Shown piece after piece: positions 10,650-21,628 of a stretch of DNA of 64,000 bases. Position numbers and translations under genes: made by a program. The notes under the pieces were generated by a model that saw nothing but the letters and a program-made list of their open reading frames with translations, was not told the DNA's origin and searched no databases. The stretch lies in NCBI GenBank assembly GCA_018907035.1, contig JACCIC010000189.1:956001-1020000 (forward strand). Reading direction: 5' to 3'. The first letter of the stretch is position 1, and each line of letters opens with the position of its first letter. Source of the stretch: Sycobia sp. Sy_11. Taxonomy: Eukaryota; Arthropoda; Insecta; Hymenoptera; Epichrysomallidae.

Positions 10650-10737
10650 TATCTCTCTCTGTCTGTCTCTCTGTCTGTCTGTCTGTCTCTCTCTGTCTCT
10701 CTCTCTCTCCCCCCCTCTTTCTCTCTCTTCCCTGTAC
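10650..10737. repeat. (CTGT)/(CT) compound tract
   Basis: CT alternation mixed with several GTCT units and a C7 run, about 88 bp. Confidence 0.85.
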
Positions 10738-10844
10738 AAGGCGTGTCCGAGGAAAAACGGCCTTTAGATTATGCTTGCAAACTTTAGTGGCATCGTAAAA
10801 TAGCTATCTTTAATACTCAAAGTATATAAGCCTTGTCGCTTGTA

Positions 10845-10854
10845 TTATCTCTCT

Positions 10855-10914
<60 letters not shown>

Positions 10915-10992
10915 CGTCCCACTCCCTCCCTCCCTCTCGAACTCTCTGTCTATCCCCACTCCGTCTCCCTCACTCACTCTCTCTCGCGCTTC
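10845..10992. repeat. Long CT-rich tract with (TC)n core
   Basis: A 45-bp pure TC core (about 10863-10907) is followed by degenerate CTCCCT/CACTCTCT words to about 10992. Confidence 0.9.
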
Positions 10993-11106
10993 TCCTGTTT
11001 CTCTTTCTCGCGCCTTTTTTCGCTCGCGTCATGCGCATAGCTGTGCGCAAAAAAGGAGCAGCTATAGATGGGGTTTATCGCCCCCACCCGATCGGCCACA
11101 CGACGG

Positions 11107-11191
11107 CAGTAGAAGTAATAGTAGTAGTAATAGTAGCAATAGTAGTAATAGTATTAGTAGTAGTAGTAGAAGTAGTAGTAATAGTAGTATA
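11107..11191. repeat. Imperfect (TAG)n trinucleotide array A
   Basis: About 85 bp of GTA/TAG units with TAA, GAA and CAA variants. It shares a 26-bp identical stretch (11142-11167) with the array at 14862, including the same TATTAG interruption. It is followed by AGTATAGTGGCGCAG. Confidence 0.9.
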
Positions 11192-11460
11192 GTGGCGCAG
11201 TATAAAAACCTAGTTTTCAACGAGGCGAGGCGCCCGCCCGCCCGGTCGCCCGATCGCCCGTATGCCCGGGGGCGACGAGTCGCGCGCAGCGCCGAGTTAG
11301 CCTCCCGTAAGGTCGTCGCGCGCGTACGTTTTTTTTTTTTTTTGGTTCGTTCGTCGTTTCCGATCTTTTTCTTTCGCTTTGCATCGTGACATCTTTATCT
11401 ATCTCGCGCGCGAGGAGGCGCGGCCGTAATGCAAGGAAGGTGTCGGGGCGCTTTGCCCGC

Positions 11461-11545
11461 GGGTCCGGTCGGGGTTGGGGGGGGGGGCAGGATTTGACGG
11501 CCGATCAGCGCCAGCCCGGGGCGATATAGGGGGGCGGGGCCGGGA
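11461..11545 (+). other. G-tract cluster (quadruplex-capable)
   Basis: GGG, GGGG and an 11-base G run fall within 27 bp, followed by GGGG, G6 and GGGG runs to about 11545. This fits G3+N1-7 quadruplex rules on the + strand. Confidence 0.6.
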
Positions 11546-11892
11546 TATATACGTCGATGCGGACGATAATTAGATCGACGATGACAATGGCCCGCGGGCG
11601 GGGTCCCCCGGGATTGTGATAAGGCAGTTTATCGGCGGGAATTTCCAAGGATAATCGGTTTTATTCGACGAGCATAAAGCGCGTTCATTAATTTCTTACT
11701 TTCGCTCGTCGTTTTTTCTTTTCCTTTGTTTGTTTGTTTGCTTTTTTTTTTACACCATTTATATAGGCTGTGCCAATGGTCTTATTATTGTTCGAGACTA
11801 CCTCCGTTCCTTCCTCCGCGAATAATAATAATAATTTGGCACTAAACCGCGTTAATAATAAATTTCGGGTAAAAATACCTCGTATTATACGC

Positions 11893-11895
<3 letters not shown>

Positions 11896-11947
<52 letters not shown>
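11896..11947. repeat. (TA)n microsatellite, about 52 bp
   Basis: Pure alternation between GCGTC and AAAGAAAAATATTT. Confidence 0.95.
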
Positions 11948-11950
<3 letters not shown>

Positions 11951-12189
11951 AAAAATATTTACTCTATACGACCGGCAATATTAATGTAACATTCTCGACA
12001 AAATGAGCTTCGGATCACAATGAATAATGCCAACTGTAAAATATTCTATCGGAGCCATTAAAGTAATATTATTTTTTTTATACATAAATTTCTCGTCTTA
12101 TTCGTGGCTTTTATTGCTGAAAATTGAAACGAAGATTTTATCCCGAACATTTTACGATCGATATTGAAAATAATACGTATATACGCTGA

Positions 12190-12193
<4 letters not shown>

Positions 12194-12232
<39 letters not shown>
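12194..12232. repeat. (AT)n microsatellite, about 39 bp
   Basis: Pure alternation between GATGTAC and CTTCAGCC. Confidence 0.95.
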
Positions 12233-12234
<2 letters not shown>

Positions 12235-12292
12235 TCAGCCAATGTTTATAAAGAAATTAATCTAATATGAAGAATTTGGAGCTCAAACTAAG

Positions 12293-12295
<3 letters not shown>

Positions 12296-12331
<36 letters not shown>
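12296..12331. repeat. (GA)n microsatellite, about 36 bp
   Basis: Pure GA alternation between AAGAAC and AATCACG, 64 bp after a TA array. Confidence 0.95.
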
Positions 12332-12336
<5 letters not shown>

Positions 12337-12779
12337 CGTTGCAAAATTAATTTATTCTGCGAAATCGATAATATTCTTAATTTTATCCAAAGGACAGAAA
12401 GGCGCTTTGAGAGTTCTTCTTCTCAAGCAAAAAAAAAAAAAAAAAATCGGCAACAAAGCGACGATTAAAAGCACTCAAGTCCAACAACAAAAGTCTTCCC
12501 TTTCCCAGTCGTCGAGTGCAGCGCAAACGCCTTCTTCCCCCCCCCCCCCTCGCCACCCGCATTATCTCTATGTATCGTCGAGAGAGCCGATGCCCACGTC
12601 ACAGCCTGCCGCGCGCACAATCGCCGCTATCGAGTGTAAAGTTACCGATCGCGCGCGTCGTGGAGGGGGAGGAGGAAGAAGAAGAGGAAGGAGACAAGGG
12701 AGAAAAAAAGTCGCGGAATCCGACGGAACAAGCGGTGCCGTTATATTACCGGAGGAGACATCGGGAACTGGAACTGCTC

Positions 12780-12798
12780 TATATATATATATATATAT
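12780..12798. repeat. Short (TA)n
   Basis: About 19 bp, embedded in CpG-rich DNA. Confidence 0.85.
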
Positions 12799-13086
12799 GT
12801 GCCCGCCAGCGAAAAAGCGACGCGGCGCCGTCCGGAGGTGCGGGCCAGAATGGCGATAAGGCGGGCAGGCCGTGGACGACGGGCGCGCCGAAGATCGGTA
12901 ACGCCGCGTCTGCGCGCACTTTCGGCGAAACGATCGATAAAAACCGAAGGAGGTCAGCGGGTGGGACGTTTTCCTGGGCATTATATTCCCGGCGCGGAGA
13001 TCGGCCTACAGCCCGTCGGATACGTCCGCGACGTTGAGAGGCTCCAAGGGATTCAGGGACGGTGGAAGGGTACACAGCGCGCGGGT

Positions 13087-13092
13087 GAGACA

Positions 13093-13135
<43 letters not shown>
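13087..13135. repeat. (GA)n microsatellite, about 45 bp
   Basis: GA alternation that continues into GCGCGCGCGAGG. Confidence 0.95.
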
Positions 13136-13139
<4 letters not shown>

Positions 13140-13510
13140 CGCGAGGGAGAAGGTAAACATACGAAACCAATTTTAGGAACTTCCCATGCTCGAAGACTCG
13201 GCCGCAGGAGCAAAATCGAGGCTATAACCTCTCCGCTATGCGCGGTCGAGTTGACTCAAGTCGATACGGAGATAATACACAGCACGAGGGTGCGGGAGTA
13301 ACGGAGGAAGCGAGGAGGATGCGATAGCGCTCGCTCGAGCAGGCGCGCGCGGCATGCAAAGTACACACGGGCGCGCACGCGGTCGGAGAACGGCTCTCTA
13401 GTTGATTTAGACGAATTCGAAGCGCTTTATATACGGCTCGTTGCTCGCATGCTAATCCCTGCCTCCTCCGCGATGTGGGGTCAGGTAGGAGAGGAGGAGG
13501 TGGGCGGTGT

Positions 13511-13544
13511 GGGGCGTGGGGGGGGGGGAGGACGGGGTCGAGGG
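13511..13544 (+). other. G-tract cluster (quadruplex-capable)
   Basis: Four G runs (GGGG, about G11, GGGG, GGG) lie within 34 bp with loops of 3-6 bases. Confidence 0.65.
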
Positions 13545-13650
13545 ACGCTCCGTGAAAGGCAATTGTCGAGCTGTCGAGGGGAGAAAGCGCGGCGTTTCTA
13601 TATCGAAATTTCTTCGGTTATAACGTGGTGGAAGGGGTGGGGGAGGGGGC

Positions 13651-13696
13651 ACACACACATACACATATGTATGTATATATATATATATATATATAT
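13651..13696. repeat. Compound (CA)n-(TA)n
   Basis: CA, then CATATGTATG, then about 26 bp of TA. Confidence 0.85.
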
Positions 13697-13781
13697 TGCC
13701 AGCTCCTCTTAAAGCGACAAGGAAGCTTTTTTTTTGGAAAAAATTTTTTTGGAAGCGCAAGTGTGAAAAACAACAGCGACG

Positions 13782-13819
13782 ACCACCGCGACAACAACAA
13801 CAACAACAACAACAACAAT
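13782..13819. repeat. (CAA)n trinucleotide array
   Basis: About ten CAA/ACA units. Read on the minus strand it gives poly-Val, hence spurious frames. Confidence 0.9.
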
Positions 13820-13900
13820 AGCACCAAGATTCAGAAAACGCACGAGCGCACACTTATACCCGTGGGCCATTAAACTTGTTTGATTCGCGCGTATTGGCTC

Positions 13901-14334
13901 CGATTCAATATGGGGATTTAAAGATATCGGGATTGCCATTCGCTTTTATATACGCGTCTCCTTACAACTTTTATTAAATCCCAAATTTTATTTGAAGTGT
14001 CTGGTGGCATTTAAAAAACCTTTATCGCCTTGTTATATTGCGTCGAGAAAAAAAAAAACTCGTAAAAATCACCACTGCGAGATAAAGTTTTCAGTGTGTA
14101 TATATATAGTGTTTTTATACGAGCGCATCGATAACAAGTTTGCTTATAACTTTCCATTGATGTAGGTTAAATTTTTTTTAATTTTTACACTTTTAGATTT
14201 TACTAAAGAGTATAAATAAATGATATTATATTATAAAGAGAACTTTACATGACTAGATAACGTAGTGTTTCTATTACCTTTGGTCTATATTTATTGGAGT
14301 AACGATAGAGGGATAATGCATATATTTATATGTG

Positions 14335-14377
<43 letters not shown>

Positions 14378-14580
14378 ATGTATTTAAATTCAACCACCTC
14401 TTGGCAATCTTTTTCGCGTATATGAGTACATTACATATATTACTTTTCCGTAATTTCGCATCTTCGCCATCGCCATCGTCCGAACACACGGAAGCCAATA
14501 AAATATCTCTATAATGCACAGACAAGGGAGATCACAGTGCTCCGATAATCGGCCACGGTAGTCTTATCGAGTCGCGTCAT
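13901..14580. other. AT-rich stretch with a TA array
   Basis: AT-rich with TTTATCG at 14021. No gene is supported. Confidence 0.5.
14339..14370. repeat. (TA)n microsatellite, about 32 bp
   Basis: Preceded by TATATGTGTATG and followed by ATATATAATG. Confidence 0.95.
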
Positions 14581-14861
14581 ATATCGCTTAATTTACCACG
14601 GATGCGCATCGATATTTCGTCGAACAAATACATACGCCCCCCCCCCCTCACCACCGATTATACGCCGAACCAATTGTAAAACCGCGCCTGCTCGCCGCGA
14701 ATTCGCGTGTATACGGAATGCGTTAGATGCCCGTGCGCGAGCGTCAATCCGTGTATAATCGTATATACAGCGCCTTGGGAAAGACATCATCGCCGAGCAG
14801 AGTTGGCGAGAGCTGCACGCGCGCTCGCACTATATACTCGGGCGATTCAATGATAGTATAG

Positions 14862-14911
14862 CAGTAGTAGTAGTAGTAGTTGTAGTAATAGTATTAGTAG
14901 TAGTAGTGGTA
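14862..14911. repeat. Imperfect (TAG)n trinucleotide array B
   Basis: Same orientation as the array at 11107 and identical to it over 14882-14907. AGTATAACGGTGGCGCAG follows at 14936-14953, resembling the sequence after array A. Confidence 0.9.
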
Positions 14912-15002
14912 TACGTGTACGTACGCCTCGCGGAGAGTATAACGGTGGCGCAGGGGGGCGGGGGAGGGGGAGGTTCGGCTCGACTCGCGAGCGACGGATA
15001 AC

Positions 15003-15004
<2 letters not shown>

Positions 15005-15040
<36 letters not shown>

Positions 15041-15042
15041 GG
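15005..15042. repeat. (GA)n microsatellite
   Basis: About 30 bp of GA in CpG-rich DNA. Confidence 0.9.
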
Positions 15043-15255
15043 AGTTTGCGGGCGCGAGCGCGCGAATTACCTACTGAAGAAGGCCTGCTCCTCCGCACCC
15101 GCGGCTTCGCCGGAGAGCGCAGCTGCTGCGCCTTCGATAAGCCGCTGAATAGGCGCGACGTGTGTGTGTATATATATATACATACGCGCGCTCTGTGCAC
15201 GCGCGCACGTCCTGGAATGCCGTTTTGCATCGGCGAAAAGGTAGGAGATATGGAG

Positions 15256-15257
15256 AA

Positions 15258-15297
<40 letters not shown>

Positions 15298-15308
15298 TGA
15301 GAGAGGGA
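15256..15308. repeat. (GA)n microsatellite
   Basis: About 33 bp of pure GA followed by GGGAGTGAGAGAGGG. Confidence 0.9.
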
Positions 15309-15519
15309 GCAGTCACGGGGCGCAAGTAGATACATAAGAAGAGACGGAGCCGCGCGTCGACCACCTCCGAGCAGCACGCGCATCTTCATTGAAATTGCCC
15401 GTGCCTTAGAGAGAAAGAGAAAGGAAGCGCGTGGGGAGATAGGTGGAAATGCGGGATGGGGGTGGCGGCGGGAGGGGCATTATGCGAGCGATATTTGCTT
15501 TATAAACTTTTCGCGGGCA

Positions 15520-15520
15520 A

Positions 15521-15551
<31 letters not shown>

Positions 15552-15595
15552 GTGGGGGGAGAGAGAGGGAGAGAAAGATAGAGAGAGAGACACAG
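15520..15595. repeat. (GA)n array, interrupted
   Basis: GA with AAG, GTGGGG and AAAGATA interruptions over about 75 bp. Confidence 0.9.
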
Positions 15596-15948
15596 AGCGT
15601 CAACTAGAGTTCCACGGCCGTATAACCGCGCACCGTGAGCGTCGCGGCACCGTAGCGCGGCGGGGCCGTTAAAGCCCGTTCGTCTGCCCGAGATTATTCC
15701 GGATTACCACCCCTCCCCCCCCCTCCCCACCCACCGTCAACCAACCACCCGGTATTCATACGCGAGCGAGCGTACGCCCTCGAATGTAAAACCGATAGCG
15801 CGCGCGTTCCAGAGCGTAATAGAGCCGAGGCGTTTTCGATATGGGCTTTTTATCGAAAATATGGCTCTCGCGTACGTACGGGTTTCAGGCTCTTCTTTTC
15901 CCTCTATCCCACCCCCCCCCCCACATCCTCGCAACCCTTTTCATTCTT

Positions 15949-15951
<3 letters not shown>

Positions 15952-15996
<45 letters not shown>
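15952..15996. repeat. (AT)n microsatellite, about 45 bp
   Basis: Pure alternation just after a CCACCCCCCCCCCCAC tract. Confidence 0.95.
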
Positions 15997-15997
<1 letters not shown>

Positions 15998-16110
15998 CTG
16001 CGCGGTTGCGCTCTTTGAGCACGAGGTACAGTGCCCCCTCCTATACGTGAATCTAAGTTAGAAACTTTCTAAGGCGAGCATATTGCCTCGGAGCCCTCGC
16101 GGCCATTTGG

Positions 16111-16351
16111 CTGTAAATAAAAGATTTAATTTTCCGAGTGCATTGTTTTCAAAATCTTGGCTTTCTATCTCGAAATTATTGCGACTCTGAGTATGTCTGT
16201 AGATATGTAAGTGTACAATAATAATAACTCGCGAAAAAGTTCCGCAGCTCCGACTTTCTGTTTTTATAACGACAAAAAGAGTCTTAAATTTTCTTGCGAT
16301 CGGATCGATTACGAAAATGAATTGAAAGAAATCGCTCGAAATTCTTATTAT

Positions 16352-16416
<65 letters not shown>

Positions 16417-17164
16417 GAAATAACCATTAGGTGCTTTGAAAATAACGACAATATGGATCCCGGAATATCTCGCAGACAACGCCCCCTGGGATAAAAAATT
16501 ACCGCTGGGTGATCAAACATTGATGAAAAAGAAAAAAAAGGAAGCGCTTCGAACGGGACGAGATTTCTTTTGTCTTCCTGGACGGTAACGGTTCAATTCG
16601 CCGGGGGCCTTGCCATTTCAAAACGGCGCCGCGGTTATGAAGGCGCACCAGCATCACGGAAGGCTAACGTAGAGCGCATGCACGATACTGTGTGTGTGTG
16701 TGCGCGTGTATGTATATATATACATATAATACACGACCGATCGGCCAGAGATATCGCGCTCAAATCCCTCGAAATCACGAAAGAGTCCGCCGTCCTCTCC
16801 CTATTCTCCCTCATCACCTTAATTGCAGCATTATAATTACAAATCCTCGTTCCTGCCCTCATGCGGCCGCGCCACGCTAACGCGCTAATAGCGACGAGTT
16901 TATGAAGCCATTGGAAATATGACGTTTTTCCACGCTAATGAGCCCGCGAGGTGCATTAGGTATATATATATAAACGAGTATAATGTCTTCATGCGCTACG
17001 GACTTTAAGTCCATGGTTTTCGCCTGCGCCTAACGCGAAGACGTCAAATTTAATACGTTTACTATAAGTATACGTCCCGTACAAGATCCCAACAACAAAA
17101 AAAATCACCGTTATAGCTTCCTCGTGGAACGTCTCTGTTTGCTAAAAAATTATTACAGATTTTT
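16111..17164. other. Mixed sequence, no supported gene
   Basis: AT-rich to about 16560, then moderately GC-rich to about 17050. It contains a GGACTT/AAGTCC near-palindrome around 17000-17012. Confidence 0.5.
16355..16411. repeat. (TA)n microsatellite, about 57 bp
   Basis: Among the longest arrays in the window, following TTATTATCTT. Confidence 0.95.
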
Positions 17165-17269
17165 GATAATCGTCGATAATCTCCGCGCTTGTGCCTTAAA
17201 AGTTCTTATTAAGGGTCGGATCCAATATTGCCGTGTCGAGGTAGCGCGCCATCCTACACGTAACGCGTT
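17165..17269 (-). other. Exon-like GC bump, minus strand (unidentified)
   Basis: On the minus strand a pyrimidine-rich tract ends in TTCCTTTAG (AG at 17271-17270) and leads into about 65 bp of higher-GC DNA flanked by AT-rich sequence. From there one frame is open for about 39 codons, beginning NALRVGWRATSTRQYWIRPL. A second frame is open for about 24 codons to a stop. The first resembles the YW.(R/H)PL wording near the N-terminus of some Harbinger-type nucleases, but the match is too short to name. No convincing donor follows. Confidence 0.2.
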
Positions 17270-17280
17270 CTAAAGGAAGC

Positions 17281-18145
17281 AATAACGAAATTAATTGTTT
17301 TAAGGCACACCACATCGATGTGATCATGTGAAAGGATATAAATGGTTGTAACATAAAAAATAACGAGGAGAAAATCATGAAGTAGATTAGATCGAGGTAA
17401 TGATAAAAAATTATGTACATAATCCTTTAATTCGCAGCATAAATACATATGTTACAAAATTAATTGGCTGCTGTGATTGGCATCATATTTTGTGAAATAT
17501 ATTATATTTAAAAGTATAATTGTAGGTTTATTAATTGATTAAAGTAAGAATTCAAAAATTGAACTATTAAAGACTTTTATTCCGTTGTTGTAATTATTTC
17601 CTATATTTTTGTCATTAAGAATAAACAAAGAAAGAAATTTAGTTTTTCTACGTAATTAAATACTGATAAAAATATAGAATAATCAATCAAAATTTGCTTT
17701 ATACTTATAACGATTTTTTTTTAAATCTAAAATCTCCAATTTTAGATTGATCATTAATGAATAATAACAAATAAAAAATAAATTTCAAATCTTATTTTAT
17801 CCATCTAAAATTTCACAGTAATGTATTAATAAGAAAAAGATTGACATACTTCAGGCTGAAATTTTGTTATACACCTTTAGACACCAACTTATTCATAAAG
17901 TTTAAGTTTAACGCAATGAAATAAACAACCCCCCGACAGTGGAGTGGCTCAGTCAAAGTTACAGGATACGATTGAGATTACCCTTCAATTGAAATTAAAT
18001 ATATATAGTTTACTTTTCATTTTGGATTACATCTTCTTCATCCAGCATTGCAGATTTGGCATTCTCAAAAATGCATTTTTAAAATTAATTCAGCTGAAAA
18101 ATCATCGCGATCAGCAAGAACGCCGAAAGATATAAGAAACCTACA

Positions 18146-18149
<4 letters not shown>
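17281..18149. other. AT-rich desert
   Basis: Strongly AT-rich with A/T homopolymers. No element or gene was recognised. Confidence 0.6.

Positions 18150-18201
<52 letters not shown>
18150..18201. repeat. (AT)n microsatellite, about 52 bp
   Basis: Pure alternation between TACATGTAC and AGGCTAATTTT. Confidence 0.95.
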
Positions 18202-18204
<3 letters not shown>

Positions 18205-18370
18205 CTAATTTTATTTTGAATGCATCATCGGCATAATCGTTATCGTTATTGATCTGTAACCTGTCACCTTCGCACGCACCGACGCTTAGACTCGCCCAGA
18301 ACTTTCACTTTCGCTGCTTAAATTACGTTTTACGACGCGCGACGCGGATAAATTGGTCCGCGTGCGCAGA

Positions 18371-18391
18371 TGTATATATATATATATATAT
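18371..18391. repeat. Short (TA)n
   Basis: About 21 bp between CAGATG and CATAAAGC. Confidence 0.85.
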
Positions 18392-18452
18392 ACATAAAGC
18401 GGTAGTCCTCCCTTTCTTCGTACCGCTTTGCTCTCTTTGCTCATTTCGAGAC

Positions 18453-18490
18453 AATATATATATATATATATATATCTATATATATATATG
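18453..18490. repeat. (AT)n microsatellite with one C interruption
   Basis: About 38 bp of AT broken once by ATATCTAT. Confidence 0.9.
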
Positions 18491-19900
18491 AACTCGAGAG
18501 ACTGATTGTGTTTCTAAAGTGTTAAAGATAGACATTAATCTAGATTAAAGTTTAAATGATTAGAGAAGGAAGTACTTTTTCCCCCATATTTAACATTGAA
18601 ACAGTTATTAATTGAGAAAATTGCATTGGCCGTGCCGGGAATTTTGTCCGTAGTTCTATGCATACTCGGCTGAAAAATAATCACTTTCCGACTTATTTTC
18701 ATTTTTTTGCTTCATATATATATATATACAGCTAACTTAGTACACTAACTATATAAATGATGATTGATTGCTCGATCAATCATTCCTTCATGAAAAAAAG
18801 TTCAGCCTCTTTTTACGGTTTGTCACTCCGCTCGATGTACAAACGATAGTTCGATTTGCCACGGACTCGGAAATATTTCACGTGCATATATGCATGCATA
18901 TACGTTCACCCATTATATCGCACCGGCTCTATCGTATCTAACGAGAGAACACAATTGTGAAATAATATATATAACTTCAGTGAAAGCGAATGTATATACG
19001 ATATTATGCAGGGATTTTATGTGGAAATATTTAATAATTCACTGTGCAGCGCGCGCCCGCACATTTAGACACAGACACACAAGATATTTGCTTCCTTTAA
19101 CATATAATATTGGTCTCATTTAGTATTTACAAACAATTGAGCCCAATATAATAAAGCATGAATCCGCGTCTACGGTGAAGAAAAAATGCAGCTATATATA
19201 TATATATATATACGTGCGCGACAATTCTCGAGTCTATTCGCATGAGCGGTTAAAAGAAAGAAAGCGCGTTTGTAGAGAAGTTATCAATCCGTCGAGATCC
19301 CGATCGAGTCCTTTATTACAGCGTCGCCCGTTCTCGGGGAAGGGAAAAACATCGCGGAGACATCGTGTATGAACACGGGTGCCATTCCCCCCGTCCTCCC
19401 CCCACGCCACGACTGGTGACGACGTCGCGCGCATTCTCAATCGTCCGAAAATCGACGCGGAGGGCTACGGTGGGCGCGTGCCGCGTCGCGAATAATTCGA
19501 TTAGCTCTCCCCCCCCCCACCACCTACACACGTCGCTCCTTAGCCGGGTCTGGTAGCAGGGCACTTTTTCGACACGCGTATGTGTGAATATCGTGCCTAC
19601 GGTCACGAGCTCGCCGAGGGCCGCTTAGCAACGATTACGCCGAGAGTTTACTCGCGGAGTTCCTTGAATAACCGATGAGAAAATCCGCGTGCCCGCGGCG
19701 GTCTTTTTTAATATTCCATAGGCGCGCAGGTCGCCTGTAAATAGACGGGAGGTCGATTTCTTTATTGCTGTTCTTTCGACGGCTCGCCAATTTTGGATGG
19801 AACAATATATATATATATAATATCCCTCTTTGTTGTTATTTGATGGAAAAAATTCTGCCCGATTCAGTTCTCTATTGTTACGGGCCATTATAATCTTTTC
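18491..19900. other. Mixed sequence, no supported gene
   Basis: AT-rich to about 19180, then moderately CpG-rich to about 19760. It includes an inverted TGATTGAT pair listed separately. Confidence 0.5.
18761..18782. promoter_or_regulatory. Inverted pair of TGATTGAT (PBC/Hox-type) sites
   Basis: TGATTGAT (18761-18768) is followed by TGCTCG and the exact reverse complement ATCAATCA (18775-18782). The flanking A and T extend the arms to 9 bp. TGATTGAT is the classic Exd/Pbx-Hox composite octamer. Its role here is inferred from sequence only. Confidence 0.4.
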
Positions 19901-20860
19901 TTAACACTGATATTTTCGCCACTTATCGTTCTAATGGCACGGGAATTGAAACGATCGATCCCTATTAATCTTACGACATATGCGATTATTATCCATGCGC
20001 GAGAATTTACAAGATTAATGTAATGAGATTCGAAACACCGATATTATTAATCAATAAATTGTTTCTAGTTTCTAGTTAATTCAAACAGCCCATTATTTCA
20101 AAATTACCATTAATTTCATTTGACTTCATTTTATGGCTTACGGTTGGACTTCTGTTGGTAAGCCATAATTGATAGCTGCAATGCGATTACGAACTATATA
20201 TGAATCGCTTCCTTCGCGTTCACTTTATCATATGGACTCTACAATGCATTTATGAAAAATAAATTCTATAGAAAATATAAGAATACCGGATCGAACTTAA
20301 ATCAAATATAAATGTTGGTTAGTCAATGACCTCACATTATATTTTTAATAATCCATCTATATTTTTATAAAATTACAGGTAGTAGAGGCGTTATTAGGGT
20401 ATTCATTATGTACCTGACCTTAATTACAACAAAAATTGAAGTCAGATATTTCAATATCAAAATAGTGAGAATAATGTAGCTGTTAGATTTTGAACATTAA
20501 CCAATTCACATTCAATTTCCTAAATTCGGAAATGAATGCAATAGTTATTAGTGTGGGAGAAAACAATATCTTTTCAGAAGATGATTGTAAGATGTAAAGA
20601 TTTGATATGGTGTGTTACAAAAAACAATTGGTATGAGTATTTTTAATTTTTATAGCAATATAAGAATAGTAATCAAGACATTAGATACCTCAACTATTTT
20701 TCTTTTTTTTTTTTGATAATTACTAGTTCAACAACGATAATATATATTACATTAAAAATATCGTCCTCGTGTTGCTGAGGCTAAAACATCAAACTAAAGC
20801 AACGACCATCCAAGCAAGTCTTCGCTCCATTCGAAATCTCGTTTGACCTTAACGTTTTCA
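19901..20860. other. AT-rich desert
   Basis: Unique AT-rich sequence with one perfect 11-bp inverted repeat at 20131-20168. No coding signal was found. Confidence 0.6.
20131..20168. repeat. Perfect 11-bp inverted repeat (hairpin)
   Basis: TTATGGCTTAC (20131-20141) and GTAAGCCATAA (20158-20168) are exact reverse complements around a 16-base loop. Confidence 0.8.
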
Positions 20861-21319
20861 AGTCGGAATTCTCCCCCCCTCACCCCCCTCACCCCCCTCT
20901 CGCCGGCCACAACGTTAATCGTCAAATTTTCTCATTTACTCTTTAGCAAAACGCTCCTCGCTCGCAGCACGTATCGCCCACCTCGGGGCGTATGAGCGAA
21001 TCGCCCGTACCGTACGATTCCAGGGAAAATCCATACAAGATACGGCCGAGCTGCTGATTTACATACCGGCTGCACCAGTGCGCGAACCCGATTTGCCTCC
21101 TCTCCGCAACCTCCCCCCCCCCCATCCCTCGCCGCACTTCGCGGCCTCCACGGCATCGCGCGCGCGAGCTCACCCGCACCTTGTGTTCTTAATACCGCCG
21201 GTGCCTGTATACACACATACTCGCCGAGCCACACGGTCGTAGGGTGGGGGGGGGGGAGGGCGAGGGGACTGGCACGTGTGATGTACACGTTCGGGGACCC
21301 CGACGATCGCTCGTTGCAT

Positions 21320-21375
<56 letters not shown>

Positions 21376-21570
21376 CGTGTACCCGGAAGAGGTGTCGGAG
21401 TCGAGCGATCTCTCGTAGGTTCGTGGTACAGGCCTGAGGTGTCGCTCGCGCGAAGACTCGGCTCAAAGGCACGCGACACACGCGGTGCTTTTGTTTGCCC
21501 GCCGAGGAGACTTCAACGCTGGAAAGAAGGACGCGCTCGGAAAATTTAAAAGATTTCTCCTTACTTTGCT
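20861..21570. other. GC-rich island, no supported gene
   Basis: Starts with three C6TCA-type units (20871-20902), then CpG-rich DNA to about 21540. Frames are compositional. Confidence 0.5.
21328..21369. repeat. (AT)n microsatellite, about 42 bp
   Basis: Preceded by TTATATATAC and followed by CACATACGTG. Confidence 0.95.
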
Positions 21571-21590
21571 TTGGAGAAAACGTAGTTCCA

Positions 21591-21592
<2 letters not shown>

Positions 21593-21626
<34 letters not shown>
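21593..21626. repeat. (TA)n microsatellite, about 34 bp
   Basis: Pure alternation between TTCCACT and TTACTTATACC. Confidence 0.95.

Positions 21627-21628
<2 letters not shown>

Larger units (their letters stand above)
10993..11760. other. GC-rich island, no supported gene
   Basis: CpG-rich with TTTATCG at 11074 and 11628 and dense G tracts at 11461-11545. A TATAAAAA word at 11201 lies only 18 bp before the nearest initiator-like CA, too close for a normal TATA box. Confidence 0.45.
11761..12400. other. AT-rich stretch with TA and GA arrays
   Basis: Besides the arrays listed separately, this holds AATAATAATAAT at about 11820 and unique AT-rich DNA. Confidence 0.55.
12401..13900. other. GC-rich island with purine arrays, no supported gene
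   Basis: CpG-rich from about 12590 to 13440. It holds an A18 run (12429-12446), a CGATAAA word (12935) and a G-tract cluster (13511-13544). Overlapping frames of 100-170 codons are compositional and contain translated TA or GA repeats. Confidence 0.5.
14581..16110. other. GC-rich island with GA arrays, no supported gene
   Basis: CpG-rich, with C tracts at 14637-14647 and 15710-15730 and TTTATCG at 15849. Frames are repeat-derived Arg-Glu or Ser-Leu strings. Confidence 0.5.

Noticed and set aside
11198..11225. TATAAAAA as a TATA box
   Set aside because: The nearest initiator-like CA is only 18 bp downstream, and no start codon with a sensible frame follows.
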